This document shows, piece by piece, positions 7,478-14,826 of a stretch of DNA of 30,335 bases. Under the pieces are notes generated by a model. It was not told the DNA's origin. It ran no database searches and saw only the letters and a program-made list of their open reading frames with translations. The translations under genes were made by a program, and so were the position numbers. Numbering within the stretch: position 1 is the first letter of the stretch; each line of letters begins with the position of its first letter. The stretch covers positions 1-30,335 of IMG/VR virus record IMGVR_UViG_3300042879_002628; one strand, written 5' to 3'. The DNA is from a virus.

Positions 7478-8047
7478 ATGGTTATAGCAGGGATTGACTA
7501 TTCTCTTTGTGGGCCTGCAATCTGCTTGTTCCGCGAAAACGCAACGGGAAAATTCTCGTACAGTGGTTGTTCATTTTATTTTTTGACAGACAACAAGCGA
7601 CAATCAGAAATTAGAACCCTGAATATTTTTGGTGAGCGGTTAAGCGATTGGGACAACGACCAAGAGCGGTATGAAACACTTGCGGATTGGGCAGTGGACA
7701 TTGTGATGGGGTGTTCTCATGTGGCACTGGAAGGCTATGCCTACGGCGCACAAGGCAAGGTTTTCCACATTGCGGAGAACACGGGCATTCTTAAATACAA
7801 ACTGTATCAGTTGAGCATACCCGTAACCGTGATACCGCCCACCGAAGTAAAAAAATATGCCACGGGCAAAGGCAACTCCGACAAGAACGGGATGTACGCA
7901 GCGTGGCTGAACGATACGGGTGTGGATTTGAAAGCACTCCTGACACCGAAGCGTCAGGAGTGCGTGAGTCCTGTGTCAGACATCGTGGACTCGTATTTCA
8001 TCTGCAAGAAGATGTACGAAAACCTGAAGGGCAGCGATCAGGACTGA
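7478..8047 (+). CDS. RuvC-like Holliday-junction resolvase
   Basis: The 189-residue protein shows the RuvC/RNase H-fold layout. GIDYS comes first with Asp7 on strand 1. ALEGYAYG supplies the second acidic residue (Glu85). PPTEVKKYATGKG (about 120-132) and a final SDIVDSY supply aspartates at 168 and 171. RuvC-like enzymes cut four-way DNA junctions, and in phages they resolve recombination or replication intermediates before packaging. I chose the ATG at 7478 because it places GIDYS at the N-terminus; the longer upstream frame adds unrelated residues. No Shine-Dalgarno site is seen, so it may be leaderless or weakly translated. Its 3' end overlaps the convergent lipoprotein gene by ten bases. 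Confidence 0.85.
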   Translation: MVIAGIDYSLCGPAICLFRENATGKFSYSGCSFYFLTDNKRQSEIRTLNIFGERLSDWDNDQERYETLADWAVDIVMGCSHVALEGYAYGAQGKVFHIAENTGILKYKLYQLSIPVTVIPPTEVKKYATGKGNSDKNGMYAAWLNDTGVDLKALLTPKRQECVSPVSDIVDSYFICKKMYENLKGSDQD

Positions 8048-8358
8048 TCGGTTTGCCGTGGCTCCTCCGGTTCGGCAGGAGCAAGCCCGTTCTGCTTTCG
8101 TTTGTCGATGTCCTCGTTCTCCAGAGCGTTGATGGACGGGCGAACCCATTCCTTCCATGCCCACGCAAACACGAGAATCACTATGGGGAAGTACCAAAGA
8201 ATCCATCCCCAATTTACCGTGCTGCCATCTCCCGTGGAAATCTGATGGTTCAGCCGTTTCATCAACACGCTTTCACCAGTGGTATCAGGAACAATTTGCG
8301 GTGAGGTGTTGCAAGCAGCCAAGATCAGCGTAGCCAATAGTGCGTATGCAAGTTTCAT
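8038..8358 (-). CDS. Lipoprotein with a C-terminal membrane segment (possible spanin-like lysis protein)
   Basis: The 106-residue product starts with a signal sequence ending in a lipobox LAAC (Cys16). It then has a short Ser/Thr/Asn-rich stretch, one strong membrane segment (WGWILWYFPIVILVFAWAW, about 50-68) and a charged Glu/Pro-rich tail. A lipid anchor plus a transmembrane helix is the plan of unimolecular spanins, which bridge the envelope membranes in lysis. The intervening region is only about 35 residues, short for a bridge, so this is tentative. An AAGGAGTC site precedes the ATG. It follows the holin-like gene by nine bases, probably in one late transcript. Confidence 0.6.
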   Translation of the reverse strand: MKLAYALLATLILAACNTSPQIVPDTTGESVLMKRLNHQISTGDGSTVNWGWILWYFPIVILVFAWAWKEWVRPSINALENEDIDKRKQNGLAPAEPEEPRQTDQS

Positions 8359-8367
8359 GTTGACTCC

Positions 8368-8805
8368 TTATGACTTGTTGGATGCCGCAGCAGAACCAAA
8401 GTAGAATCCCACGATGCTCAACAAGATTTGTCGATTCTCGGATGTGAACAGGTATCCGTTTATCTCAACAAAGAATTTCTTGGTGCTTTGCGGGATCAGT
8501 CCGAACAAGCCCTCCGGTGTCGTGGCATCCACTTCAACGAATGTGGGCAAGCCGAAGAACGGCAGGATGAATGGTGCAAGGAATGTACCAAACAGTATGG
8601 ACAGCACGATGACCTGACGCACACCGCGACCCACATCAATGGGTACGCGCTTTACTGCTTTGTCTTGGTTTTCGGTGGTCTGTTTGTTCGCAGCAATCAG
8701 TCGTTCGAATATTTCTTTTTGATCCTGCGACTTCTGTGCCATGTAGCGGAACAGGAATCCTGTAGCACCACCGCCAATCAACGAGATCAATTCAGGGGTA
8801 AACAT
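8368..8805 (-). CDS. Holin-like three-helix membrane protein
   Basis: The 145-residue protein begins MFTPELISLIGGGATGF. It has a weak N-terminal hydrophobic segment (about 5-22), a charged region, a strong helix (VIVLSILFGTFLAPFILPFF, about 65-84) and a C-terminal helix (ILLSIVGFYFGSAA). This layout and the conserved GFYFG end resemble the holin family with three TMs known from gene-transfer agents and many phages. Holins open the inner membrane at lysis. I took the ATG at 8805, with AGGAAG upstream, rather than the TTG three bases earlier. It leads a two-gene unit behind a CTAAATA element. No endolysin is visible nearby. Confidence 0.7.
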   Translation of the reverse strand: MFTPELISLIGGGATGFLFRYMAQKSQDQKEIFERLIAANKQTTENQDKAVKRVPIDVGRGVRQVIVLSILFGTFLAPFILPFFGLPTFVEVDATTPEGLFGLIPQSTKKFFVEINGYLFTSENRQILLSIVGFYFGSAAASNKS

Positions 8806-8846
8806 CAACGCACTTCCTTTCTAGAGGTGTTCATCTACACCTTTAT

Positions 8847-8853
8847 TATTTAG
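8847..8853 (-). promoter_or_regulatory. Late-type promoter CTAAATA for the holin/lipoprotein unit
   Basis: CTAAATA (minus strand) lies 41 bases before the ATG at 8805. Its TAA is also the stop codon of the upstream gene. A 6-bp hairpin (AGGTGT/ACACCT, 8825-8842) lies in the leader just after the expected start site. Confidence 0.65.
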
Positions 8854-9041
8854 GTACGAGGAAGCCTACGCCGTCTGATATTTGATTTGGTTAGTTTGTT
8901 TTTTGCTGGCACGGGTGGAATGTCTGATCCAAGTCCCGCTATTTTTTGATTGCCCACCACATTGGTCGGGGCAGATGTGGGCAGTCCTGTGCCGCCGCCT
9001 TCTTGCTCCACGAATGTGCTGAAACGCTTCAGTTTGCCCAT
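8850..9041 (-). CDS. Small tagged protein with basic C-terminus (63 aa)
   Basis: The product starts MGKLKRFSTFVEQEGGG, a variant of the F-x-x-F-x-E tag seen on other late proteins here. A Gly/Pro/Asn-rich middle follows (GLPTSAPTNVVGNQKIAGLG) and it ends in a basic RRRRLPRT. Short proteins with this plan, a tag then GxIAGLG then a basic tail, occur in T4-like marine phages, where the role is unknown. AAGGAGG lies in a hairpin just before the ATG. Its stop codon TAA is embedded in the CTAAATA promoter of the next unit. A small internal virion protein is plausible. Confidence 0.6.
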   Translation of the reverse strand: MGKLKRFSTFVEQEGGGTGLPTSAPTNVVGNQKIAGLGSDIPPVPAKNKLTKSNIRRRRLPRT

Positions 9042-9043
9042 AA

Positions 9044-9059
9044 AGCCTCCTTAAAGGCT
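9044..9059 (-). promoter_or_regulatory. Ribosome-site hairpin before the 63-aa gene
   Basis: AGCCT (9044-9048) and AGGCT (9055-9059) can pair around the six-base loop CCTTAA (plus strand). On the minus strand the AAGGAGG ribosome site lies partly in the loop and partly in the stem, three bases from the start codon. The stem is short, so the effect may be modest. Confidence 0.35.
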
Positions 9060-9434
9060 CCGCAGAGCCTCAGCCAGCCGTCCGTCCAATGGAATGCTGT
9101 CCATGTTCCGTTCGTCCAATACCATTCCTTCTCCTATGTAGTTCAAATAGAGAAGCGCGGTTTTCAGAGGCGGGTGGAGGGTTTCATCTAGTTTGAAAAA
9201 TAGAAGACGGGACGCTACTCGGGGAGTAAACACATTCCCAAGCACCATCAGGTGGTTGAGCAGTAGTATGGGGCGTATCTTGCCTGTTCGATTGTATTTT
9301 TTCAGAAGCCGCTTCACATATTTGATGCGGTTCATGTCTTCCTGAAACTCAACAATGCTTTCGCACTCGGGGTTTGTGTATTGCCCCATAGCGTACAGCA
9401 TGAAATTATCGCGGTTGAGTTTTTTGAAGTCCAT
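9051..9434 (-). CDS. Conserved phage protein of unknown function (127 aa)
   Basis: The protein begins MDFKKLNRDNFMLYAMGQY and continues NPECESIVEFQEDMNRIKYVKR, then LLLNHLMVLGNVF and LLFFKLDE. I recognise this as a helical family common in T4-like marine phages, with the sequence NPxC, EFxED and LNHxxVLxNVF, but with no assigned function. No signal or membrane segment is present. Its start follows the 57-residue gene by 15 bases. No strong Shine-Dalgarno is visible, so translation may be coupled to upstream genes. Its stop lies in the ribosome-site hairpin of the next gene. Confidence 0.7.
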   Translation of the reverse strand: MDFKKLNRDNFMLYAMGQYTNPECESIVEFQEDMNRIKYVKRLLKKYNRTGKIRPILLLNHLMVLGNVFTPRVASRLLFFKLDETLHPPLKTALLYLNYIGEGMVLDERNMDSIPLDGRLAEALRSL

Positions 9435-9449
9435 GACGAAAACCAGAAT

Positions 9450-9623
9450 TCACTTGGGGCGTTGAGTGTTCTTCTTTTTAAACTTGTTTTGCTTTTCCTT
9501 GGGAGGCAAGTCTGTGTCCTTTATCTGTGTTCCGGGAATAGGATCTTGGAGATGAGTGCCCTGACCAATGAAAATGTCTTCATTGGTTTTCTTGTAGAAA
9601 AGATAGTCGGCAAATCCCTTCAC
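9450..9623 (-). CDS. Small tagged protein with GTG start (57 aa)
   Basis: A short frame begins with GTG at 9623, three bases after the TAG of the upstream gene, and ends 15 bases before the next start, exactly filling the gap. The product starts MKGFADYLFYKK, close to the F-x-x-Y-L tag. It continues IFIGQGTHLQDPIPGT and ends in a Lys/Gln/Asn-rich tail (KEKQNKFKKKNTQRPK). It has no strong ribosome site, consistent with coupling to the upstream stop. The tag and basic tail suggest a small internal head protein like its neighbours. Confidence 0.6.
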   Translation of the reverse strand: MKGFADYLFYKKTNEDIFIGQGTHLQDPIPGTQIKDTDLPPKEKQNKFKKKNTQRPK

Positions 9624-9626
9624 GAC

Positions 9627-11183
9627 CTACTTCGTTGGCTTTTTCGGAGTGTAAGCAGGAATGAGTTTGCTTGACACCTTCTTGCCGTCCTTGATCTTGT
9701 TTACCGAAATCATCTTCTTTGGCTTGCTGCGAACAGCGTCACGGCTGCTGCCAAAGAGTTTGTCCAAGCGAGGAGTCCACTGTTTCATCTTGGCTTCGCT
9801 CACAGCCTCTTCCTGCACGGGCTTCTTCTTGGCACGGAGCAGGGCAAAGTCCTGTGCGTCCAGTTTCTTGTTCTTGTTTACATCAAGCCGCTTCTGACCG
9901 CCAACAAGTGCTTCCTGTACACCCATAGCCTGCTTGATGCCCTTCACGGCATTGGCTTGCTGCTTGCCAGTGAGTTGCTTGCCGCGCTTGTGTCCGCTCA
10001 ACATGGACGACAGTTGTGAACCACGCTTGGCAACATATGCGTCCTTTGTTGCCTTGCTCAATTCGTCAATCTGCTCCGCTTCTTCCTTGACAGACTTCTT
10101 GGCTTTGGAAACGCGGTACAGGGTATCGCCTTCGCCGTGCTGAACGCTTACCTTCTTGCCGCTTGCACGAATGGCATTCAAGTCGGCTTTGGTCTTCTTG
10201 AGAGACTTCCACTCTTCCTTCACGATCTTGTGATGGGGAACGGTGATGCTGCTGTACTCGCCAACATCAACCACATAGCCGCCACCGTGCTGCGCTGCCT
10301 TGCCGCTGCCACCGCTGTCGTGGCGCACGATCTTGCCCCGCACCATCTTGCCCTTGTGGGGAACCTTGACGGTATCTCCGGGCTTGTGCATTTCTTCAAT
10401 CTGCTCCACGCCTTCTTTCACCTCATGGCGACTGCCACGCTTGACCAGTTTGCCACCGCGACCGTAGGTGCGGGGCGAGTTCTGCTCCTTTTCGTCCTGC
10501 TTCAGCAGGCGGGTGATTGCCTTGTCGTGCTTGCCCTCAACTTTTCCTGCTCGTCTAGCCTGCTTGGGTGTGCCCGTCATGCGCCGCTGATAGGCGCGTT
10601 GAGCCACATCATCGTGCTTGGCAATCTTCTTCTTCATTTCCGTTTCACGGGCATCGGTTTGGTAGTCTTCGGTGACCGCATTGCCGTCCTCTTCCACGCC
10701 CTCGGGAACCACTTCAACACGGGGAGCGAGTTTTGCGGTTATCACATACAGTGAATCAGGATTCAGTTCCACATCAACATGAAGGTTTAGTTCGGTGTAG
10801 CCACCTGTTGGATTAGCCTTTCCGTCAAACCGGATGCCTCCGGTAAACGCATCATAACCATCAACACGACCAAACTGCCGTACAACAAAATCGTAGGAAC
10901 CAACCCCCTGCGGGATCATCCCCGGTCGCCAATCAAAGTCCAGTTGAACCACATTCAGACGCACCTTCATCTTCAGCAGGGCTTCGTTGGGATCAAGGTA
11001 TGTACCACGGGAAATGGTAGACAGCATGGAATTGATCCCTGCAAGCGCACCAGCAGACTGAAGGTGATGCAGACCAGGTCCGTCTTTGTGTGCTGAACGG
11101 TATCCGTAGCCAGTAAGAACTTCGGAGTACTCGCTCTCGTTCAGGGTGTTGCGGAATGCTTTGAATGTCTTGTTGTCTTTCAT
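9627..11183 (-). CDS. Processed-looking internal virion protein with SH3-like and EF-hand-like modules
   Basis: I took the ATG at 11183 (MKDNKTFKAFRNTLNE), which has a GGGAAG site. The 518-residue protein has a beta-rich first part (about 1-190), then long Lys/Arg/Glu-rich stretches. A compact module follows from GDTVKVPHKGKMVRGKIVRHD to VDVGEYSSITVPHHKI, resembling an SH3-like barrel. Then come EEAEQIDELSKATKDAYV and an EF-hand-like loop DVNKNKKLDAQDF. Repeated (L/I)-x-E sites (LNE, IEE, IDE) match the T4 gp21 protease consensus, so it may be cut into pieces in the prohead. A beta-rich head joined to charged linkers suggests a virion role. The function of each module is unknown. Confidence 0.6.
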   Translation of the reverse strand: MKDNKTFKAFRNTLNESEYSEVLTGYGYRSAHKDGPGLHHLQSAGALAGINSMLSTISRGTYLDPNEALLKMKVRLNVVQLDFDWRPGMIPQGVGSYDFVVRQFGRVDGYDAFTGGIRFDGKANPTGGYTELNLHVDVELNPDSLYVITAKLAPRVEVVPEGVEEDGNAVTEDYQTDARETEMKKKIAKHDDVAQRAYQRRMTGTPKQARRAGKVEGKHDKAITRLLKQDEKEQNSPRTYGRGGKLVKRGSRHEVKEGVEQIEEMHKPGDTVKVPHKGKMVRGKIVRHDSGGSGKAAQHGGGYVVDVGEYSSITVPHHKIVKEEWKSLKKTKADLNAIRASGKKVSVQHGEGDTLYRVSKAKKSVKEEAEQIDELSKATKDAYVAKRGSQLSSMLSGHKRGKQLTGKQQANAVKGIKQAMGVQEALVGGQKRLDVNKNKKLDAQDFALLRAKKKPVQEEAVSEAKMKQWTPRLDKLFGSSRDAVRSKPKKMISVNKIKDGKKVSSKLIPAYTPKKPTK

Positions 11184-11202
11184 GTGTCTTCCCTTTTCAG
11201 AT

Positions 11203-12225
11203 TTACTCGCTGACCGAACCTGATCTTTCGTTTGATACATCACTGGCGCGGCGTGTTCCGGTTCCTGCCTTCTTGCGCCGATCCGCTGCCCAATACATCT
11301 TTCCGCTCTTGGTGTCCTGTCGTGCCATCGGGTGGGTAGAACCACGGGCAGGGGGAACAGGCTTCTTGATTTCGGCAGCGTGTGCAGCGTAATCAGCCTT
11401 GGCTTTCTTTAGTTTGGCTTGAGCCGGAGAGCCTTCCCATGCCTCGTCAACATTCTTGCTGAAATCAAAGAACGACTTGCCTTCGCTGACGCTCTTCCAT
11501 CCACCGCCCTTGGAGTTGTACCACTTCACTGCCCAACCATTTGCGTAGGCAGACGGATATACCTTGAACTTGCTACGGGCAAGGCTCTTTGCCTTTGACC
11601 ACAGTTCCGGCTTCGTGGGCTTGTTGGCTTCAAGAATTTCCTGAGCATCTTCGTGAAGACCGACCAGTGCAATGAGTTCCGCGTCAATTCCCTCACCATC
11701 GAATGACTCTTCCACGGTTTCCTTGCCCATCGTGTATTTGAATGCGTTGAACAGAGCAGGACTGCCTGTGATCTTTTTTACCATAGAGTCAAGCATGTCT
11801 ATCATCATTTCGCGGTACACCTTGCCCATGCTCATGCTTTTCATGTTGCTCTTGGACTTGAGTGCCTTTCGAGCAGCGGTGATCTGTGACTTGTCCACGA
11901 TGCCGCTGCGGAGCAGAACATTCGTCCGGTCTGTTTCAACGGCTTCACCAAGTCCTGCTACCATCTGATGCTGTGCCACATTCTGTGTTTTCTTTTCGGA
12001 TGCTTCTCGCCCAAGAGTGGAACGAAGCGCGGTGTAAATGACCCGGTTGTTCACAATCTTGTCCATGATGTCCACAAGGATTTCCTGCATGAGTGTTCGA
12101 TACGCAGGACTCTTGGCATAGCGTTCCGGGTCTTGGAACATGGTCACGGCACGGCGCACATTGGTGGGAGACACCAAACCCATGCGTAGAAGAGTTTGCA
12201 GTTTGGACTTGATAGCAGTATCCAT
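11203..12225 (-). CDS. Virion-associated protein with an internal duplication (340 aa)
   Basis: Residues about 11-74 and 103-170 are two copies of one helical domain: each begins LLR-x-G-[LI]-V, has a central M-Q/I-[ED]-x-L helix pair and ends T-[LM]-G-[RK]-E. A separate C-terminal module has KPELWSKAKSLA, then YPSAYANGWAVKWYNSKGG, a motif I recognise from other phage proteins of unknown role. The tail is basic and low in complexity. AAAGGAA precedes the ATG, partly paired in a small hairpin. It follows a CTAAATA element and leads a unit running down to the 63-aa gene. A virion or core role is likely from context. Confidence 0.6.
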   Translation of the reverse strand: MDTAIKSKLQTLLRMGLVSPTNVRRAVTMFQDPERYAKSPAYRTLMQEILVDIMDKIVNNRVIYTALRSTLGREASEKKTQNVAQHQMVAGLGEAVETDRTNVLLRSGIVDKSQITAARKALKSKSNMKSMSMGKVYREMMIDMLDSMVKKITGSPALFNAFKYTMGKETVEESFDGEGIDAELIALVGLHEDAQEILEANKPTKPELWSKAKSLARSKFKVYPSAYANGWAVKWYNSKGGGWKSVSEGKSFFDFSKNVDEAWEGSPAQAKLKKAKADYAAHAAEIKKPVPPARGSTHPMARQDTKSGKMYWAADRRKKAGTGTRRASDVSNERSGSVSE

Positions 12226-12243
12226 GCAGCGATTCCTTTGAAA

Positions 12244-12268
12244 AGGGTCTTTATTGTATTTAGACCCT
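12244..12268 (-). other. Hairpin overlapping a late promoter (terminator-like)
   Basis: AGGGTCT (12244-12250) and AGACCCT (12262-12268) form a perfect 7-bp stem; on the minus strand TTT follows the 3' arm. It could stop read-through from the upstream gene. The CTAAATA element lies in the arm and loop, so promoter and terminator share the same bases. Confidence 0.5.
12257..12263 (-). promoter_or_regulatory. Late-type promoter CTAAATA for the 11203-12225 unit
   Basis: CTAAATA on the minus strand lies 31 bases before the ATG at 12225. Transcripts starting here would keep only the 3' arm of the surrounding hairpin. Confidence 0.65.
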
Positions 12269-12281
12269 GAAATATTGTCAG

Positions 12282-13565
12282 TCAGATCATGCGGACAGGC
12301 CCAAACACCGTCCTGCCGTTGTTGATTTTGTAAATTGCGGTCTTGCCGTTTCGGAGAGTTACATAGATTTCTTCGCCGTAACGAATGGCAGAAACCGCGT
12401 CATTGCCAAATATTTGATATGGCTGCGAACATCTACCAATGTAGAAATACACCTTTCCGCCTTTTACTCCTACCCATGTGTCCTCTGCCGATCCGCGAGG
12501 ATTCCGTGGGCATGATGCGTTTTCGTCCAGAGACTTGTGTGACACCTTGATGGGCGTATTTCCCTTGCCCTTGCGAGGTGTCTTGCCTTCTGCGCGGCGT
12601 TTCTGCCGCACTGCTGCCTTGCGCTCCTTGGGTGTCATCTCCCCAACGGTTTCCGGTGTCTTGCCAACCCGATGCAGCGGACGGCATTTTGGATATGGGC
12701 CCTTTGCGTTTGCACTCTTGCGACCGCAGGGAGGATACTCCCCTGTCTTGGGGTCTTTCTTGCCGCCGATGTTCACCCACTTCTGAGCAAACCAATCACG
12801 CAAATCCTCGTCAATCTTGCACGGCGGTGTGGGGAACTGCGTGTTGTGTTTGGAAAATCCGCCTGTTTGACCCGGTGTGGGCGGTCGCCGCTTGTGCTTG
12901 TCGCTTTCAAGCAGATGCTCTGCCGCAGTGTGGTACAATTCACTCAGGTCTATTTCTTCTTTCATGCTGCCACGCATACCACGCTTGATTTCATCAAACA
13001 ATCGCTTGATGTCGTCCTTGCCAGCGTTTTCAGGCATACCACTGGCGAATGTCTTGGTGTCGCCGTTGGCAACGGCTTCGCGCATCTTGCTTGCGCTCAT
13101 GCCCTTTACTCCGGTTGCTTTTGCGTCCCGCTTTCCTGCCATGACAAAATCGTATCGCTTCAGATTCAGTCTTTTGTCTGGATCGGAGTGCTTCATCAGT
13201 TTGCCAATCACGCGGTCATCGTAGTCGCTGCTGCGGTCTTCTCCCCCGACAAACACAACATGGTCGTAGCCTTTGTCTGCAAGATAATACAACAAATCAA
13301 ACGGTGTCCGAATGTCCTCCGAATTCAAAAAGTTGACCCCCGGAAACAGGCGTTTAAGCCAGAAGTACTTACGAGATGGTGACAACGGATTCTTCTTCGG
13401 GTCTTGGCTGCGACTGAATCCAATCGCGTGTTCAGCACCCATCCGCTTTGCCGTTTCCACCACCTTGTTGAACAAGAGTTGGTGTCCTGAAGTTGGTGGC
13501 TGAAAACGACCGAAAGCGACCACAATGGTTTTGCTTCGTCGTGTATCTTTTAAAGACTTAGCCAC
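12282..13565 (-). CDS. NMNAT/cytidylyltransferase-like protein fused to a Cys-rich basic domain
   Basis: Residues about 13-200 form a HIGH-type nucleotidyltransferase: GRFQPPTSGH (19-28) matches the GxFxPxHxGH motif with Thr replacing the first His, FVGGEDR is near 105, and SASKMR (157-162) is the ISxTxxR motif. Relatives join nucleotides to NMN, pantetheine phosphate or alcohol phosphates; NMNAT-like is my best guess. The C-terminal half has LRDWFAQKWVNIGG, PPCGRK, YPKCRP and MTPKERKAAVRQKRR, a zinc-binding-looking module shared by phage proteins of unknown function. A further beta-rich segment follows (about 365-427). The start is GTG, supported by a near-perfect GGAGGTGAT upstream. It follows the ligase-like gene, probably in one transcript. 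Confidence 0.72.
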   Translation of the reverse strand: MAKSLKDTRRSKTIVVAFGRFQPPTSGHQLLFNKVVETAKRMGAEHAIGFSRSQDPKKNPLSPSRKYFWLKRLFPGVNFLNSEDIRTPFDLLYYLADKGYDHVVFVGGEDRSSDYDDRVIGKLMKHSDPDKRLNLKRYDFVMAGKRDAKATGVKGMSASKMREAVANGDTKTFASGMPENAGKDDIKRLFDEIKRGMRGSMKEEIDLSELYHTAAEHLLESDKHKRRPPTPGQTGGFSKHNTQFPTPPCKIDEDLRDWFAQKWVNIGGKKDPKTGEYPPCGRKSANAKGPYPKCRPLHRVGKTPETVGEMTPKERKAAVRQKRRAEGKTPRKGKGNTPIKVSHKSLDENASCPRNPRGSAEDTWVGVKGGKVYFYIGRCSQPYQIFGNDAVSAIRYGEEIYVTLRNGKTAIYKINNGRTVFGPVRMI

Positions 13566-13607
13566 TTTGGATCACCTCCCGCAATGCACTTCAAGTACAC
13601 CAACTCT

Positions 13608-14825
13608 TTACTGTTTCCACGATTTGGAAATCGTGAAATTAGCCTTTGAGAATTCGATGCGATCAACCAATTTGACTGCATCGTTGCTCAGACGGTCGAT
13701 TGCAACGAATCCTTCGGGAACCGTTGCCACATACTTGTCACCCTTTTGCACGAAAGTACCGAACTCCGTGGTCAGGTTCGACAGTTTTGACAGCACATGC
13801 TTCTTTAGCAGGGCTACCCGATTATGTAGTGCGAACAACCGATTGATTTGGTTACGGTTGTTCCGAATGTAATCCAGTGTAGGGGTAGGACTCTTTGTAG
13901 GAACCTTTGACTTAAGTTTCTTGCGCTTCTCCTGCACTTTGGCAGACACGAAGGCAAGCAGTTCGTTGGTGTCTCCTAGTTCCCGCCCCGCACGGATTAT
14001 GCTGTTGAAATACATCTTGATCTCGGCAACGAGAGCCGTGTTTTTTGCCACGGCATTCATCACGGACTTCAGTTCAATACCCTCACGGATCAGACTGTCG
14101 ATCTGTGAACTGATCTGTGCAATGTCCTTTGCCGTGAACAATCCATCACCCCGAGAAAAACGGTATGTGGCATTGTCGTACCACACGCTTCTGCTTTTCG
14201 CCAGACCCGCTAGGCTAGGATTGAACTGGACAACCTTCAGGTCAGCAATGGATTTTCCGCCGTATTCCGTGTGAAACACGATTCCGATTTTTGCAGACGA
14301 TATTCGTTTTCCCAAATCAGAATTGGGATCAACTGCGTATTTTATTGTGTTGGGTTGGAATGTGATGTATCGCTTGCCGTCAATGGTTTCGCGCTTGATA
14401 GACTCGCTGTCAAACAGCAAGTCGCCTTGTAGCACTGTTCCGATCCGCAGAGTCTTGAAATGCTTCAACGCCAGTTTCAGTTTTGCGTTCAAGCCTTCGG
14501 ATGGATGATTTCGATCAATGTCTGCCTCAGTATAGTTCACTTTGGGAGTGACATTGAACACGCTTTTAGTGCCGACAAAAAATTTGCCTGTGACGGGATC
14601 AGTTCCCATGATGAGTGCAGGCGCACCATCCCATTTCACGGAAATATCGTATGGAACCGTGTCGTTGCCTTGCAACGACTGCACTACTCCCCGTAAAGAA
14701 TTCATGGACTTGGAGAAGCCTGCAAAACCGTGATTGAATATTTCATCCTCAAGATGTTCTAAATGAACATTCTTGCCACCTGTTTTTGCAAGTGATTCCG
14801 CCAGAAAGGGAATGAATGAATTCAT
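13608..14825 (-). CDS. Ligase-like nucleotidyltransferase with N-terminal tag
   Basis: The 405-residue protein starts MNSFIPFLAESL, another F-x-x-[YHF]-L-x-E tag. KWDGAP (residues 64-69) is the KxDG motif I of covalent nucleotidyltransferases (DNA/RNA ligases and capping enzymes), where lysine takes the AMP. VLQGDLLF (131-138) fits motif III and GIVFHTEY (181-188) a motif IIIa/IV position. It lacks a recognisable OB-fold domain; the second half is helical and basic. Phage relatives are annotated as uncharacterised. An in-frame GTG at 14834 lies five bases after the CTAAATA element and could be a leaderless start adding MKP; no ribosome site supports either. It may seal nicks or modify an RNA or protein. 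Confidence 0.65.
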   Translation of the reverse strand: MNSFIPFLAESLAKTGGKNVHLEHLEDEIFNHGFAGFSKSMNSLRGVVQSLQGNDTVPYDISVKWDGAPALIMGTDPVTGKFFVGTKSVFNVTPKVNYTEADIDRNHPSEGLNAKLKLALKHFKTLRIGTVLQGDLLFDSESIKRETIDGKRYITFQPNTIKYAVDPNSDLGKRISSAKIGIVFHTEYGGKSIADLKVVQFNPSLAGLAKSRSVWYDNATYRFSRGDGLFTAKDIAQISSQIDSLIREGIELKSVMNAVAKNTALVAEIKMYFNSIIRAGRELGDTNELLAFVSAKVQEKRKKLKSKVPTKSPTPTLDYIRNNRNQINRLFALHNRVALLKKHVLSKLSNLTTEFGTFVQKGDKYVATVPEGFVAIDRLSNDAVKLVDRIEFSKANFTISKSWKQ

Positions 14826-14826
14826 G

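Noticed and set aside
12672-13382. A 236-codon open frame on the plus strand
   Set aside because: It is antisense to the NMNAT-like gene, whose motifs and ribosome site are clear. Its product is Cys/Phe-rich without domain features.
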